A stretch of 64,000 nucleotides of DNA from Persicobacter sp. CCB-QB2 (GTDB lineage Bacteria; Bacteroidota; Bacteroidia; Cytophagales; Cyclobacteriaceae), in the NCBI RefSeq assembly GCF_001274635.1, contig NZ_LBGV01000001.1, positions 992,001 through 1,056,000 on the forward strand, in the 5' to 3' direction. Positions 36,701-45,300 of the stretch are shown piece by piece; positions within the stretch are counted from its first letter, which is position 1; each line of letters opens with the position of its first letter. Both the position numbers and the translations under genes were made by a program. The notes below the pieces were generated by a model. It worked only from the letters and a program-made list of their open reading frames with translations, did no database searches and was not told the origin of the DNA.

Positions 36701-36923
36701 TCTGGATATCCTGAATGTTGGAAACATGTTGAACTCCAACTGGGGTGTGCGTCAGTTGCCAACCAATATCAACCCAATCTCTGTAGAGGGTGTTGAAGCC
36801 AATGGTGATGGTACTTTTGATGCGAGCTACTCCTTCAATCCTGGCTTGGAGCAGTCCTTCAACGACGATGTATCGCTATTGTCGAAATGGCAAGCGCAGG
36901 TAGGTCTTCGCTGGATCTTCTAA
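33780..36923 (+). CDS. Oar-like TonB-dependent receptor with carboxypeptidase-regulatory domain
   Basis: A 1047-residue outer-membrane protein with signal peptide (MHKNLYALVALMLTFVLSTNQLYAQ), a carboxypeptidase regulatory-like domain (about 28-115, LSGMITDNTGDALPGATVIAV), a plug (about 120-250; NNFSLDGSVFNNSFGL and FTGAGVNAVTKSGTNEFHGT) and a long barrel ending in QVGLRWIF. The plug and barrel pattern is that of Oar/OmpA-related receptors, which in Myxococcus take part in signal or protein export rather than nutrient uptake. Codon use is strongly biased to GGT, AAC and TTC, unlike its neighbours, suggesting very high expression. It is monocistronic, with a strong terminator behind it. The ligand is unknown. 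Confidence 0.92.
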   Translation: MHKNLYALVALMLTFVLSTNQLYAQNTTASLSGMITDNTGDALPGATVIAVHTPSGTNYGSTTMLDGKFTIRGMRVGGPYQVTVSFVGYHDQAVENIYLQLGETQKISVKLQESTINLEGVEITANLNSDINGERTGAATSISSEQLKGLPTISRSASDFTRLTPQSNGNSFGGRNNLYNNFSLDGSVFNNSFGLDVATPGGQAGAQPVSLDAIEQVQVSLAPFDVREGGFTGAGVNAVTKSGTNEFHGTVYGFGRNQNMIGSKVSGAEIPNLDYQNYQTGFSLGGPIVKNKLFFFVNAEMERATELAHGYRAARAGETVGGNIASVDFDDAMAVKDHFMSEWGYDAGDFEGYNHEKSNNKILVKLDWNINDQNNFSIRYNRLRAWKDILPHPEAIGGRGPQPYRLPFSNSSYVINNNIDSWVAELNSRFGSHASNKMQIGYSRFRDYREPWSAPFPVIDILNDAGQVALTAGSEMFSTNNMLDQDIFQFRNDFTYYLDKHTLTVGTNTEVFYFNNSFNLFYYPWYTFGSVEEFLNTTKADMDFNQDVVNSQQNDYAMAEVDVAQTAFYIQDEWQAADNFKLTAGLRVDIPIYLSSIDYDPATAEFDGFVDTDGNPVTVDPSKFPKSSPMWSPRVGFNWDVKNDQKHQVRGGTGVFTGRIPFVWLGNQASNPSIQPGYTFQVNATAEDFKFPQVWKTNIAYDMNFGQGWFASVEGIYSKDINAVVHRNYNMRKPTGTLNGTGAPVFQGDEANIYSPAVGYETFLDAGAIVLENVDKGHQYSLTGTVKKAFLSGLNVMAAYTYMESKDYTSIPAEIAADAFQRNPIVGDPNQSQFAHSRYGLQHRIITSVNYRKEYGGGKWATNIALFGEIAKGNRYSYTYAGDANLDNINFNDLIYVPASAEEINLVEKNGVSAGEQWEALDAFIAQDDYLSSRRGQYAERHGAILPWYAQFDLKILQDFNFEISGRKNTLQLSLDILNVGNMLNSNWGVRQLPTNINPISVEGVEANGDGTFDASYSFNPGLEQSFNDDVSLLSKWQAQVGLRWIF

Positions 36924-36961
36924 GCTGGAGAACAACAAAAAACTATATAATCAATCACATG

Positions 36962-36993
36962 AACCACACTCCGCCGGGGTGTGGTTTTTTTTT
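36962..36993 (+). terminator. Strong terminator of the Oar-like receptor gene
   Basis: AACCACACTCC pairs with GGGGTGTGGTT across a 3-nt loop, followed by nine T. Confidence 0.9.
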
Positions 36994-37669
36994 GCTAATG
37001 CCTGACTAGCGAAATGCACATTTTACCCGAATTATGCATGCTCATCGGGATCATATAAGTTTAAATGCTAATTTGGCTGCCAGTCGGGAAAATGATGGAA
37101 TTTGTCCTGATTCAATTTTAATTTTTCATTTTATCAGGAAAGCGGAAACGATTTAATGTTAAATGAAGACATGGAATAGCCGATTTAGGATGCTTAAAGC
37201 TTCTTCGGAGATTCAAGGCTTTTTCATAAAACTACAAATGGGCAAATTATAGGAATGATCAGGTTTCCAATGAGGGTCTATTTGATTTGTACGCTTGTTT
37301 ATGAGTTAACTTACTATCGTTTACATTATTGACTTTATAGTATAGCATCTTCCTCATCAACAGTCCGGCCTTGATCAATGGGCGGATTGACAGAGGTTCT
37401 GCTGACGACAAGAAGGCATCATAGCGACATTTTAGCAATATTTCACTAGTCTCCTGCCCGCTTCAAATGTCGCCTTAATGGATTCCGTTATCAGGTTCGT
37501 TGTCCCGCCGATATTGATCACAGCCTTGATTTTTTTGTTTCGTTTTTTATCAAGAAAAAATGAAAAAGAAACGATTGATATTTAAATATTAGGTGTTGAA
37601 TGGCTGATCTGGCTTTTAATGAAAAGCCCTTTTCGCAGATTTTAACAGGGAATTCTTTAGTTTTGACGA
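36994..37669. other. Non-coding gap with a possible MITE end fragment
   Basis: TTTTACCCGAATTATGCATG at 37021-37040 resembles the MITE left terminal repeat, but no matching right end or interior follows, so it is at best a relic. The rest shows no gene. Confidence 0.4.
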
Positions 37670-38131
37670 ATGGAATTTATCGACAAGAAAGCACTTAACA
37701 GCTCTGAAAAGAAAGCCCTTTTCAGGCTATGGAATAGGGAATATCCTTCCAATCTGGCCTATGAAAAGGAGTCGGGGCTGGAACAATATCTGGACAGCTT
37801 GGGGCAGGCGCATCACTGTTTGGTTTATGACCAAAAGGAAATAAAAGGGTGGTGGGTAGATTTTGACCGCGAAGGGGAGCGTTGGTTTGCCATGATCCTG
37901 GAGGAATCCATTCAGGGAAAAGGGCTGGGGTCGGCACTTATTCAGAAAGCTAAGGACACTAATGATTACTTACTGGGCTGGGTAATTGATCACGCCAATT
38001 ACCGAAAAAAGGATGGGTCGAGATATCGCTCTCCTAAGGATTTTTATCTGAAAAACGGATTTTCCGTGTTGGAAGAGGAACGCTTGGAGCTGGATTTTCT
38101 GTCCGCGGTAAAAATCAAATGGCATAAATAA
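37670..38131 (+). CDS. GNAT-family N-acetyltransferase
   Basis: A 153-residue GNAT protein. The acetyl-CoA-binding motif A is ESIQGKGLGSALIQKAK (about 83-99, fitting Q/RxxGxG/A) and is followed by DFYLKNGFSVLEEER, the usual FYxxxGF ending motif. The acceptor substrate is unknown. A TAGTTTTG box ends only 4 bp before the ATG (37658-37665), so the transcript could be leaderless if that box is used. The stop codon abuts a perfect palindromic terminator shared with the converging small gene. Confidence 0.85.
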   Translation: MEFIDKKALNSSEKKALFRLWNREYPSNLAYEKESGLEQYLDSLGQAHHCLVYDQKEIKGWWVDFDREGERWFAMILEESIQGKGLGSALIQKAKDTNDYLLGWVIDHANYRKKDGSRYRSPKDFYLKNGFSVLEEERLELDFLSAVKIKWHK

Positions 38132-38155
38132 GGGATAGCATGCTATCCCTTTTAT
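38131..38155. terminator. Palindromic bidirectional terminator
   Basis: AGGGATAGCA and TGCTATCCCT are perfect arms of a 20-nt palindrome followed by TTTTATTTT, between the converging GNAT gene and the 87-residue gene. Confidence 0.85.
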
Positions 38156-38156
38156 T

Positions 38157-38420
38157 TTACATTTCGATTTGACTCGCTTTAATTTTAGTTTGATCCCATT
38201 TAGGATGCTGGCAAATCATATCTTCCAAAATACCCTGAGGCCATTGGTCCAAAGCATCCTTTCCAAATTCCACCAATAAGATCGGATCATCTGAATTGGG
38301 GTTAGAAATTTTCAAAACCGTCACAACCTGCCCGCTGAGATCTAAATCACGGTCTAAAGGATTTTTCACCCCTTTTTTGATGGTTACACGCTGACCTTTT
38401 TCAAATTTATGGCTTGCCAT
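38157..38420 (-). CDS. Small hypothetical protein with SH3/KOW-like beta fold
   Basis: 87 residues, start MASHKFEKGQRVTIKKGVKNP. The opening resembles KOW/SH3-barrel or hypervirulence-type (DUF2945-like) proteins: KGQRVTIKKG...SGQVVTVLKISN...ILLVEFGKD. No catalytic motif is seen. It is probably a cytoplasmic binding protein; the family assignment is tentative. Confidence 0.65.
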   Translation of the reverse strand: MASHKFEKGQRVTIKKGVKNPLDRDLDLSGQVVTVLKISNPNSDDPILLVEFGKDALDQWPQGILEDMICQHPKWDQTKIKASQIEM

Positions 38421-38555
38421 TATTTAAGTGTTTAATTTGCCGCAATTTGAATCTTTGCTTTGAATATCGCAAGTATTAACGAGCCCTTCCTGTCGTCATT
38501 TTGATTAAATTCGATTTATTTTTCAATAGAGGTGGTGCTAAAGCTTTGGGTTGCC

Positions 38556-38563
38556 TACCTTTG
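38556..38563 (+). promoter_or_regulatory. Candidate -7 box for the small acidic protein gene
   Basis: TACCTTTG matches TAnnTTTG and ends 18 bp before ATG 38582. It favours the short start over the upstream ATG at 38501. Confidence 0.45.
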
Positions 38564-38581
38564 CAAAAAAAAAACGAAAGC

Positions 38582-38866
38582 ATGAAGTGGGAAGAAGATA
38601 CCTATATATTCCAAATGTTTCAGGGGGAAATGAACCTGATGGTGAATGGACTGGAATTGAAAACGGAATCTCCATTGGTTTATGAGGTAAATGCAAGCAA
38701 GGGAAATGAAACGGCGGTATATGAAGCCCGCTTTACCGAAAAGGATATCGAAGTGTATCAAGCAGATACCTTGGTGCAATCCCTGGCCTTGTCCGTGATC
38801 GATGAATGGGTGGATGAAGAGGCAGAAGCGCTGGGCTTCATGTTTGATGATGAAGATGAGGAATAA
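38582..38866 (+). CDS. Small acidic hypothetical protein
   Basis: A 94-residue protein starting MKWEEDTYIFQMFQGEMNLMVNG, predicted mostly beta, with an acidic tail (DEEAEALGFMFDDEDEE). No signal peptide or known motif. The start was placed after the -7 box at 38556. It is transcribed alone and ends at a long stem-loop (38928-38990). Confidence 0.65.
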   Translation: MKWEEDTYIFQMFQGEMNLMVNGLELKTESPLVYEVNASKGNETAVYEARFTEKDIEVYQADTLVQSLALSVIDEWVDEEAEALGFMFDDEDEE

Positions 38867-38927
38867 ACAGGGTAGGCTGTTGCGATAGCTCTAACCCACA
38901 TCTTTGCGCAATATGCGCTGGAAATGA

Positions 38928-38991
38928 TACGGAAATGAAGTTTGTTGGAAGTGGCGATCACTTACAGCATGCTTCATTTCCGTATTTTTTT
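38928..38991 (+). terminator. Long stem-loop terminator
   Basis: ATACGGAAATGAAG (38928-38941) pairs perfectly with CTTCATTTCCGTAT (38973-38986), then T6. The 31-nt loop holds a second small hairpin (AAGTG/CACTT). The 14-bp stem is much longer than other terminators in the window. Confidence 0.7.
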
Positions 38992-39004
38992 GGTATGTGA
39001 TTCG

Positions 39005-39130
39005 TAGAAGGCGGTCGTAGCAAATGCTACAACCAGAGCGGGGGATACGATAATTGTTGGAATTGCTACATTAGGATTATTGAGTGCTTGTTTTGTAATT
39101 TACCCATCGCATTGATTTGTCTCATTGAAT
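39005..39130 (+). repeat. B-type repeat block upstream of orphan gene 39177
   Basis: It opens with GGTCGTAGCAAATGCTACAA, a small hairpin (GTAGC/GCTAC), and continues through AATTGCTACATTAGGAT to TGTTTTGTAATTT. Closely related blocks are at 40167, 48266 and 50195, and the first part recurs as unit B of the 31.8-33.1 kb array. Confidence 0.65.
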
Positions 39131-39176
39131 GACTACCGATCGTTAAGGTCATTGTATGATTATAAACTCAAATTAG

Positions 39177-39599
39177 ATGGAAATCGAACCAAGCCTTAAA
39201 GATTTTTTAAGTTCTGGCAAACAGTTGGAATATGATATCTCCAAAGCAGAGCCTGGATACGTGGGGCTACATAAGTTTGATGAACTTAAGGTGGATAAAA
39301 TCTGGATTGAAGGAGAAGGAGATCAGAAGTGTTATTATGAGGTTCCTGCTATCAGTATAACTGGAGAAAATGAATATTACGACCCTGAATTTATACTTCT
39401 ATGGCTTCCTAATGAGCGAAAATATGCGACATGGGATAGTGATCGTTGGGATTTGTACTTATTTGAAGATTCAACATGGAACGATATAATTAAAGACCCA
39501 TTACCATATCTAAACTATCAATGGACTTTGACTGATGTGAAGTCATCTAAATTTGACCCTAGTGATCAGTACGGTTTGATAATTGGTTGGCCATTTTAA
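39177..39599 (+). CDS. Orphan hypothetical protein, 140 aa
   Basis: I do not recognise this protein. It is acidic and rich in Trp/Tyr (FILLWLPNERKYATWDSDRWDLYLFE), with no signal peptide or membrane segment. Its size and acidity are reminiscent of immunity-type proteins, but there is no toxin gene beside it and no family motif, so that is speculation. It lies between a B-type repeat and the second repeat array, within a repeat-rich stretch. Confidence 0.6.
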   Translation: MEIEPSLKDFLSSGKQLEYDISKAEPGYVGLHKFDELKVDKIWIEGEGDQKCYYEVPAISITGENEYYDPEFILLWLPNERKYATWDSDRWDLYLFEDSTWNDIIKDPLPYLNYQWTLTDVKSSKFDPSDQYGLIIGWPF

Positions 39600-39637
39600 A
39601 ATTATACCACCGGGTTCGTATTTTTCGCTCATGGCAC

Positions 39638-40410
39638 ACTACGACCAAGTCCCTAGGATTGTGAAATGAAATGGTTGGTCTTAGTGATGCTCGCACTGCT
39701 CACTGTAACACTAAGACCAGGGGAGCATATCGTGCCTTTGATTGATGAATAAGGTCAAATAAACTACACCCGCTCCTCTGATCTAAAAAAGCGTCTTGCT
39801 TTGATCTAGGTTGCCCGAACACTGGTTCGTCCCCGGTTGTCGTCTTCCTTCACGGCATTGAGCGTTTTAGTGTGGAAGTTCCTTGGCGACTACAGACAAG
39901 TCCGTGGGATTTTGAAATTTACTGGTTGGTCTGAATGATGTTCGCACTGCTCACTGTAACACTAAGACTAGGGGGAGTTGTTAAAATCATACCCTGAGTT
40001 CGCAATAAACTAAGCACGATAAATAGGAATGGTCTACAGGCCCCAAAGATTATTCCCGCTTGAACTACGACCAAGTCCCTAGGATTGTGAAATGAAATGG
40101 TTGGTCTTAGTGATGCTCGCACTGCTCACTGTAACACTAAGACCAGGGGACGCTCCCATAGGACGAGGTCGTAGCAAATGCTACAACCAGAGCTGTACTG
40201 TGGTTGAAAACCAAGCCCTTGTGGTAGGAGTATTGTTGGAATCGCTACATTTGGAATATTAAGCTGTGCCTGCTTGTAATTTTCGCACACTGCATTCAGC
40301 AGTTTAGAATGGAAGCCTCTCGTAGACTACGAAGAAGTCCGTGGATTGTGAAATGTAGTGGTTGGTCTTAGTAATGTTCGCACTGCTCGCTGTAACAGTA
40401 AGACTAGGGG
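39638..40410 (-). repeat. Second repeat array, related to unit A but inverted
   Basis: Four copies of an ~86-bp core: 39638-39722, 39889-39973, 40064-40148 and 40325-40410. Copies 1 and 3 look identical. Each holds the arms GGTCTTAGTG and CACTAAGACC (39677-39686 and 39709-39718 in copy 1), 10 of 10 complementary in the first and third. Read on the other strand they match the D-A junction of the 31.8-33.1 kb array (CCTAGTCTTAGTG...GCATCACTAAGACC). Copies 2 and 4 also extend leftwards into the rest of unit A (for example 39856 CATTGAGCGTTTTAGTG). Confidence 0.85.
40167..40300 (+). repeat. B-type repeat block inside the second array
   Basis: GGTCGTAGCAAATGCTACAACCAGAGC followed by ATTGTTGGAATCGCTACATTTGGAATATT, closely resembling the block at 39009-39090. 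No gene follows it here; it runs into the fourth core copy. Confidence 0.6.
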
Positions 40411-40458
40411 CGTGCTACAATTCGAGCGGTACTGTTGGTAAAAACCAAGCTCTCCCTT

Positions 40459-41082
40459 TCAGCCCAGTGTTTTGAGCAAACCACTGGCCACCAGTATGGC
40501 CATCCCCGCAATGACCCATTGCATATTTTCTTCGGGCGTGCTTACTTCCTCAAATAAATGGGCATCTTCTTTTGCCGCTTCCATGAGCGAACGCATCGCT
40601 TCTGTTACATATTCCCTTGCGGTATGTTGGGAAATCTCCATGGCCTCACCAATTTGTGCGTAGGTCAGTTCGTGTTCTCTTTTCAATAGGAAAGCTTCCC
40701 TGCGTTTTGCCGGCATATGGTTCATCTTTTCCTGCAGCCACTGGAGCTGTTGTTCTCTAAGCCCTGTATATTCTTCTTCTGATGCTAATACAATCATCTC
40801 GCTTTGGAGCGATTCTTCCTGCGGGTTTTTGGTTTTGAGGTCAATGAGTTTATTGCGGAGGGCGAGGTATAAATACGCCTTGGGGTTTTTTATTTTCAAC
40901 CGATCCTTTTTTTCGATCAGGTAAATGAAAAGGTCATTGATGGTATCTTTAACCTGCTCTGTTGGAAAACCCTGCTGTTGTCCATAAGCGAGTAGCATTT
41001 GATGATTGCTTTCAAAAATATCAGCAATGCATAACCTCTGGCCGTTATCCAGCACGATATGGTGTTTATTCTTCCAACTCAT
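40459..41082 (-). CDS. ECF RNA polymerase sigma factor (FecI-like) with C-terminal hydrophobic tail
   Basis: Directs RNA polymerase to extracytoplasmic-stress or uptake promoters. Region 2 spans about residues 15-95 (DLFIYLIEKKDRLKIKNPKAYLYLALRNKLID) and region 4 about 120-175 (MPAKRREAFLLKREHELTYAQIGEAMEISQHTAREYVTEAM). Start ATG 41082 was chosen because the longer frame begins at TTG 41112, right at a -7 box. The last ~20 residues (MQWVIAGMAILVASGLLKTLG) form a hydrophobic helix, unusual for a sigma factor. It diverges from the FecR gene at 41357, as in cell-surface signalling loci. Confidence 0.88.
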   Translation of the reverse strand: MSWKNKHHIVLDNGQRLCIADIFESNHQMLLAYGQQQGFPTEQVKDTINDLFIYLIEKKDRLKIKNPKAYLYLALRNKLIDLKTKNPQEESLQSEMIVLASEEEYTGLREQQLQWLQEKMNHMPAKRREAFLLKREHELTYAQIGEAMEISQHTAREYVTEAMRSLMEAAKEDAHLFEEVSTPEENMQWVIAGMAILVASGLLKTLG

Positions 41083-41119
41083 GTAGACGTATAAAAAATT
41101 ATTCAGACTCAATTCATTA

Positions 41120-41127
41120 CAAAAGTA
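41120..41127 (-). promoter_or_regulatory. Candidate -7 box for the ECF sigma gene
   Basis: On the minus strand this reads TACTTTTG, a match to TAnnTTTG, 38 bp upstream of ATG 41082. Confidence 0.4.
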
Positions 41128-41356
41128 GGGGATGTGCTTGGATTTTCTTACGCTCCTTATTCTATACCATTGAAATATAATTTTCAGGAAATATTTAGAT
41201 AATAGTGTTCTTGGGTATCAATATTTTCAGAAATATTTCTTCTCGCAAACACTTAGTGGTGAGTGGATTGCTGTTGTGGTTTTTATGTTTTGATGATATT
41301 AATGATTTGGTAAAGCGATTATACCCCTCACTTTTGCCCCTTTTCTCGCCATAGGG

Positions 41357-42328
41357 ATGAAAAGCAATGAAGAAATGAGTATTCAGGAATACGAGACATT
41401 ATTACTAAAGAGTTTGGACGAACCACTGACGGTTGCGGAGCAAGAAGCCATGAAGATGGCACGGCTTCAGGATGAGGCACTGGCGATCTTTCACCGGCAG
41501 TTTATGCAAATATGGAATCTGCCTAAAACGACGCTGCCTCACGGAAGCAGAAAAGAAAGTAATTGGGGGAGTTGGGCCAATCGAACGGAACAAGGAGCGA
41601 AGTCTTATACCATCAGCCCCTGGCTGTGGGGAGTAGCGGCGAGTATTTTGCTGGTAATGGGTTTTTGGAATTTTTCGCCGGAGCAGGAGGTCCTGCTGGC
41701 AGAAGTTAGTGTTGAAGCGGGCAAACGGGAATTGCTTGTGCTTTCGGACGGCAGTCAGGTAACTTTGGAAGGACCAGCCAGCCTGCAACATTTCATCGCC
41801 CCTGATGCTGAAGTACGGGATGTTTTCCTGAAAGGTAAAGCTTTTTTTGAGGTGGCCAAGGATGCCCAACGTCCCTTCCAAGTACATACCGGAGCACTCA
41901 CCACGGCTGTTCTGGGGACCAGTTTTGAAGTCAGTGAGAGTGCAAGCCACATCTGCGTTCGGTTGATGGAGGGAAAGGTGAGAGTGGATAAAGGAGCGCA
42001 GGAGTTGTCAACGCTGATACCCGGGGAGGAATTGAGCTTTGATGTCCGGGAGAATCGTGCCGTGGTACGGCAATTTGATGCTGTACTGTTTACCGATTCG
42101 AAAAGCGGATACTTAGTTTTTGACCGACATCCCTTGCCTGAAGTGGCGCGCAGTCTGGAACGCAAATACGGAGTGTCTATAACGTTGGCGGATAATGTGA
42201 GCAGGCTTTTGCTTTCCGGTAAATTTGATGGAAAGCTGAGTATTGAGGAGTTGTTGGAAGGGATCTGTTTTAGTATGAATATTCAATACCAATTGCAGGG
42301 AGAAAAGCATTGGTTATTGAAGAAATAA
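41357..42328 (+). CDS. FecR-family anti-sigma factor/regulator
   Basis: This transmits a signal from the outer-membrane receptor to the ECF sigma factor. The cytoplasmic N-terminal ~85 residues bind sigma, one membrane helix lies at 87-106 (SPWLWGVAASILLVMGFWNF), and the periplasmic FecR domain follows (about 120-230: LSDGSQVTLEGPASLQHF, FEVAKDAQRPFQVHTGALTTAVLGTSFEV). The C-terminal ~70 residues (DRHPLPEVARSLERKYGVSITL) are the STN-contacting DUF4974 region. The 48-bp gap to the receptor gene implies co-transcription. Confidence 0.94.
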   Translation: MKSNEEMSIQEYETLLLKSLDEPLTVAEQEAMKMARLQDEALAIFHRQFMQIWNLPKTTLPHGSRKESNWGSWANRTEQGAKSYTISPWLWGVAASILLVMGFWNFSPEQEVLLAEVSVEAGKRELLVLSDGSQVTLEGPASLQHFIAPDAEVRDVFLKGKAFFEVAKDAQRPFQVHTGALTTAVLGTSFEVSESASHICVRLMEGKVRVDKGAQELSTLIPGEELSFDVRENRAVVRQFDAVLFTDSKSGYLVFDRHPLPEVARSLERKYGVSITLADNVSRLLLSGKFDGKLSIEELLEGICFSMNIQYQLQGEKHWLLKK

Positions 42329-42375
42329 TTGGGAATAGAAAACTGGCTAGCGCCAGATCGATAATAATAATTTAA

Positions 42376-45300
42376 ATGAAAAATCAAGACTTTTTCCCGA
42401 GCCACTGGCTCAGGGTACTGCTACTGCTTTGTCTTTTTTTTCCTCAGGTTTCTCTCGGGATGTTGCAGGAAGTGGTGGTGAATGTGGAAGAGAGCAGTCT
42501 TCAGGACCTCTTTATGCGGCTAGAGGGGCAGTGTCGTCATACCTTTGTGTATGATGCCGGACTAGGTGATTTGAAGCTGAGCTTCCGCTATAAAGGGGAG
42601 TTCGACGAGATGCTGGAGCAATTAGCTGGCAAGTATGAGTTGGAATACATTCAGAAAGGGAAACAGATTTTTGTCCGGAAGGGCGCCCCGAAAATTCAGC
42701 AGGACCCGATGGTTTTGTCAGGGACGGTGAAGGATTCCTCCGGTGAAGCGCTGATCGGTGCGGCAGTAGTGGTGGAGGGTACTCCTCATGGTGCCATTAC
42801 CGGTTTGGACGGCAGTTACCGGATTAAGCGGATACCGTATTATGAGGATTTGAAAATCCGGGTGTCCTATATCGGCTATGAGGATTTACGACTAAGCCTG
42901 CCGTGGAAATCCGGTGCGATGCAAAAAGATTTTGTACTGAATTCTTCCGATCAGCAATTGGAGGAGGTGGTGATTCGCGCCACCAAAGAGCGGAATACCG
43001 ATGCCAGTGCACGGGCTACGGAACAGCTGTCTCCTATGGTACTGAATGTAGTCTCTGCCGCTTCCATTGAATTATCCCCCGACCTGAATGTGGCGGATGT
43101 GATGCAGCGGGTATCCGGTGTTTCGCTGGAGCAGAGTAATGCGGGCGTGGGAAGCTATGCCATCGTTCGGGGAATGCCCAAACGCTACAGCTATACGCTG
43201 GTCAATGGGGTGAAAATTCCTTCTCCCGACAATATGAACCGCTTTGTTCCCCTGGATATGTTCCCTTCAGAGCTATTGGACCGCATAGAGGTGACCAAGG
43301 CATTAACGCCGGAGATGGAAGGTGATGCGGTAGGCGGTGCGATGGACTTGCTGATGAAGAACGCACCAGATGATATGATGTTGAAACTCAATTTTTCATT
43401 AGGAGCGCCCACCCTTTTCATGGAAGGGGGGCAGCCTTTTCTACAATATGACCAGCATTTGACCGACCGCACCGCCCCGCATTATCGCTTGGGCGAAGGA
43501 GGGGAAGCGACCATGCAGGATTTTACCACGGCTAACTTGGTGCCGAGACCCCAGCACAATGTTATGGATTATAACCTGGGTTTGTCTGTAGGGAATCGAT
43601 TTTTCAATCAACGCCTGGGAGTAGTAGTGGCGGGCAATGTACAATCGATGCATAGAGGAGCGGATACGGAATTTTATAATATCGGATTTGCCGATTATGT
43701 TGAAAATCAAATGACGCTGAATACCTATCAGCACCGTCAGTACTCTTCCAAACAGCTACGAGGTGGCCTTCATGCCAAATTGGATTATGTGTTTTCCCAT
43801 AGGCATAAGCTCAGCATGTACAATGCCTATATTTTTGAAAGGGAAGATCAGGTCAGAGAAACGGAGAAATTCCGAATGTGGGACGGGGTTTATGATCCGA
43901 TCACCAATTCGGGTACGGCGGAGATTGTCAGCAGAATTCGAACCACGGAGCAAAATATTATCAACTCCACCCTACAAGGGGAACATGAGATGACCTCCTG
44001 GTGGAATATGGACTGGTCAGCGGTTTATTCCCTGGCGACCAGAGCGCGCCCGGACCAATTGGTCTTTACCAGAAATGCGGCCTATGTCAATGGGGTGCCG
44101 AAGCAGGTACGCGTAGAAGATTTTGGGGCGCAGTACCGCCAGTGGGAGGATAATGACGATCAGGATTATTCCCTTTATTGGAACAACAACCTTTCCCTGA
44201 TGAGCAGCTTGTCGCTGAAGCTGGGCGGTATGTACCGCGATAAGAACAGGAGCAATCATTATATCCGATACAACTTCAAACCTACGAATGATGAGACCCG
44301 GGAAGATCAGGACTGGGCGTATGATGAGGTGGACTGGACGATTACCAATCCTAAGGGAGGATTTACCAACCCACTTAACTATGATGCTTCTGAAAAAATT
44401 CTCGGCTACTACGCACAATGGGAATGGGAGCAGGACGAATGGCAAGTGGTCGGTGGTGCTCGCATGGAGCATACTAATCAGGGTTATGAATTAAGGCACC
44501 CCAGATATGGAGAGGAGCCGACCGCCAATCAGGAGTATGCCGATTTTTTACCTTCCCTGCATTTGCGCTATCAACTATCGGAGCGGGCCAACCTGCGGGG
44601 CTCCTATTTCCGGTCTGTGATTCGTCCGGGCTATTTTGAAATTGTCCCCTATGACATTGGTTCGGAAATATCTGATAGTGAATTCAACGAAAGGGGTAAT
44701 CCGGATTTGAAAAGAACCATTGCCGATAATTTTGATCTGCGATATGAAATCTTTCCAGGTCTGCGCGATAATTTATTCCTCGGCGTATTTTATAAACGCA
44801 TACAGGATCCGATAGAGAATGGGATAGTGGTGGAGGAAAATACCGGGCGTACCTTCCTTCAGCCGGATAACTTTGGAACGGCGGTTAATTATGGTTTTGA
44901 GGTGGATTTTACCAAATACTTCAATCTGTTCGGGATCAAAGCGAACTACACCTTTACCGAATCTTCCATCACCACCAGCAAAATCAGGTACCAGCGGGAG
45001 GATGCAACAGACGACAGCTCGCCTATTGTTCCGGTACAGGTAGACCAAAGCCGTCCACTGCAGGGACAGTCGAAACATATTGGAAATATTTCCCTGCTCT
45101 TCAAGGAGCCTAAAAGCGGTATTGATATGCAACTGGCGAATGTTTTTACGGGCAAGCGCATTGATCAGCTGATGGCTTACTATGAAAAAGACTATTGGCA
45201 AAAGGCGATGTGGCAGATGGACTTTTCTATGGAGAAGCACTTTGATTTCGGACTGACTGTTTTTGTGAAGGCGCGGAATCTGCTGGATACCCATCGGGTG

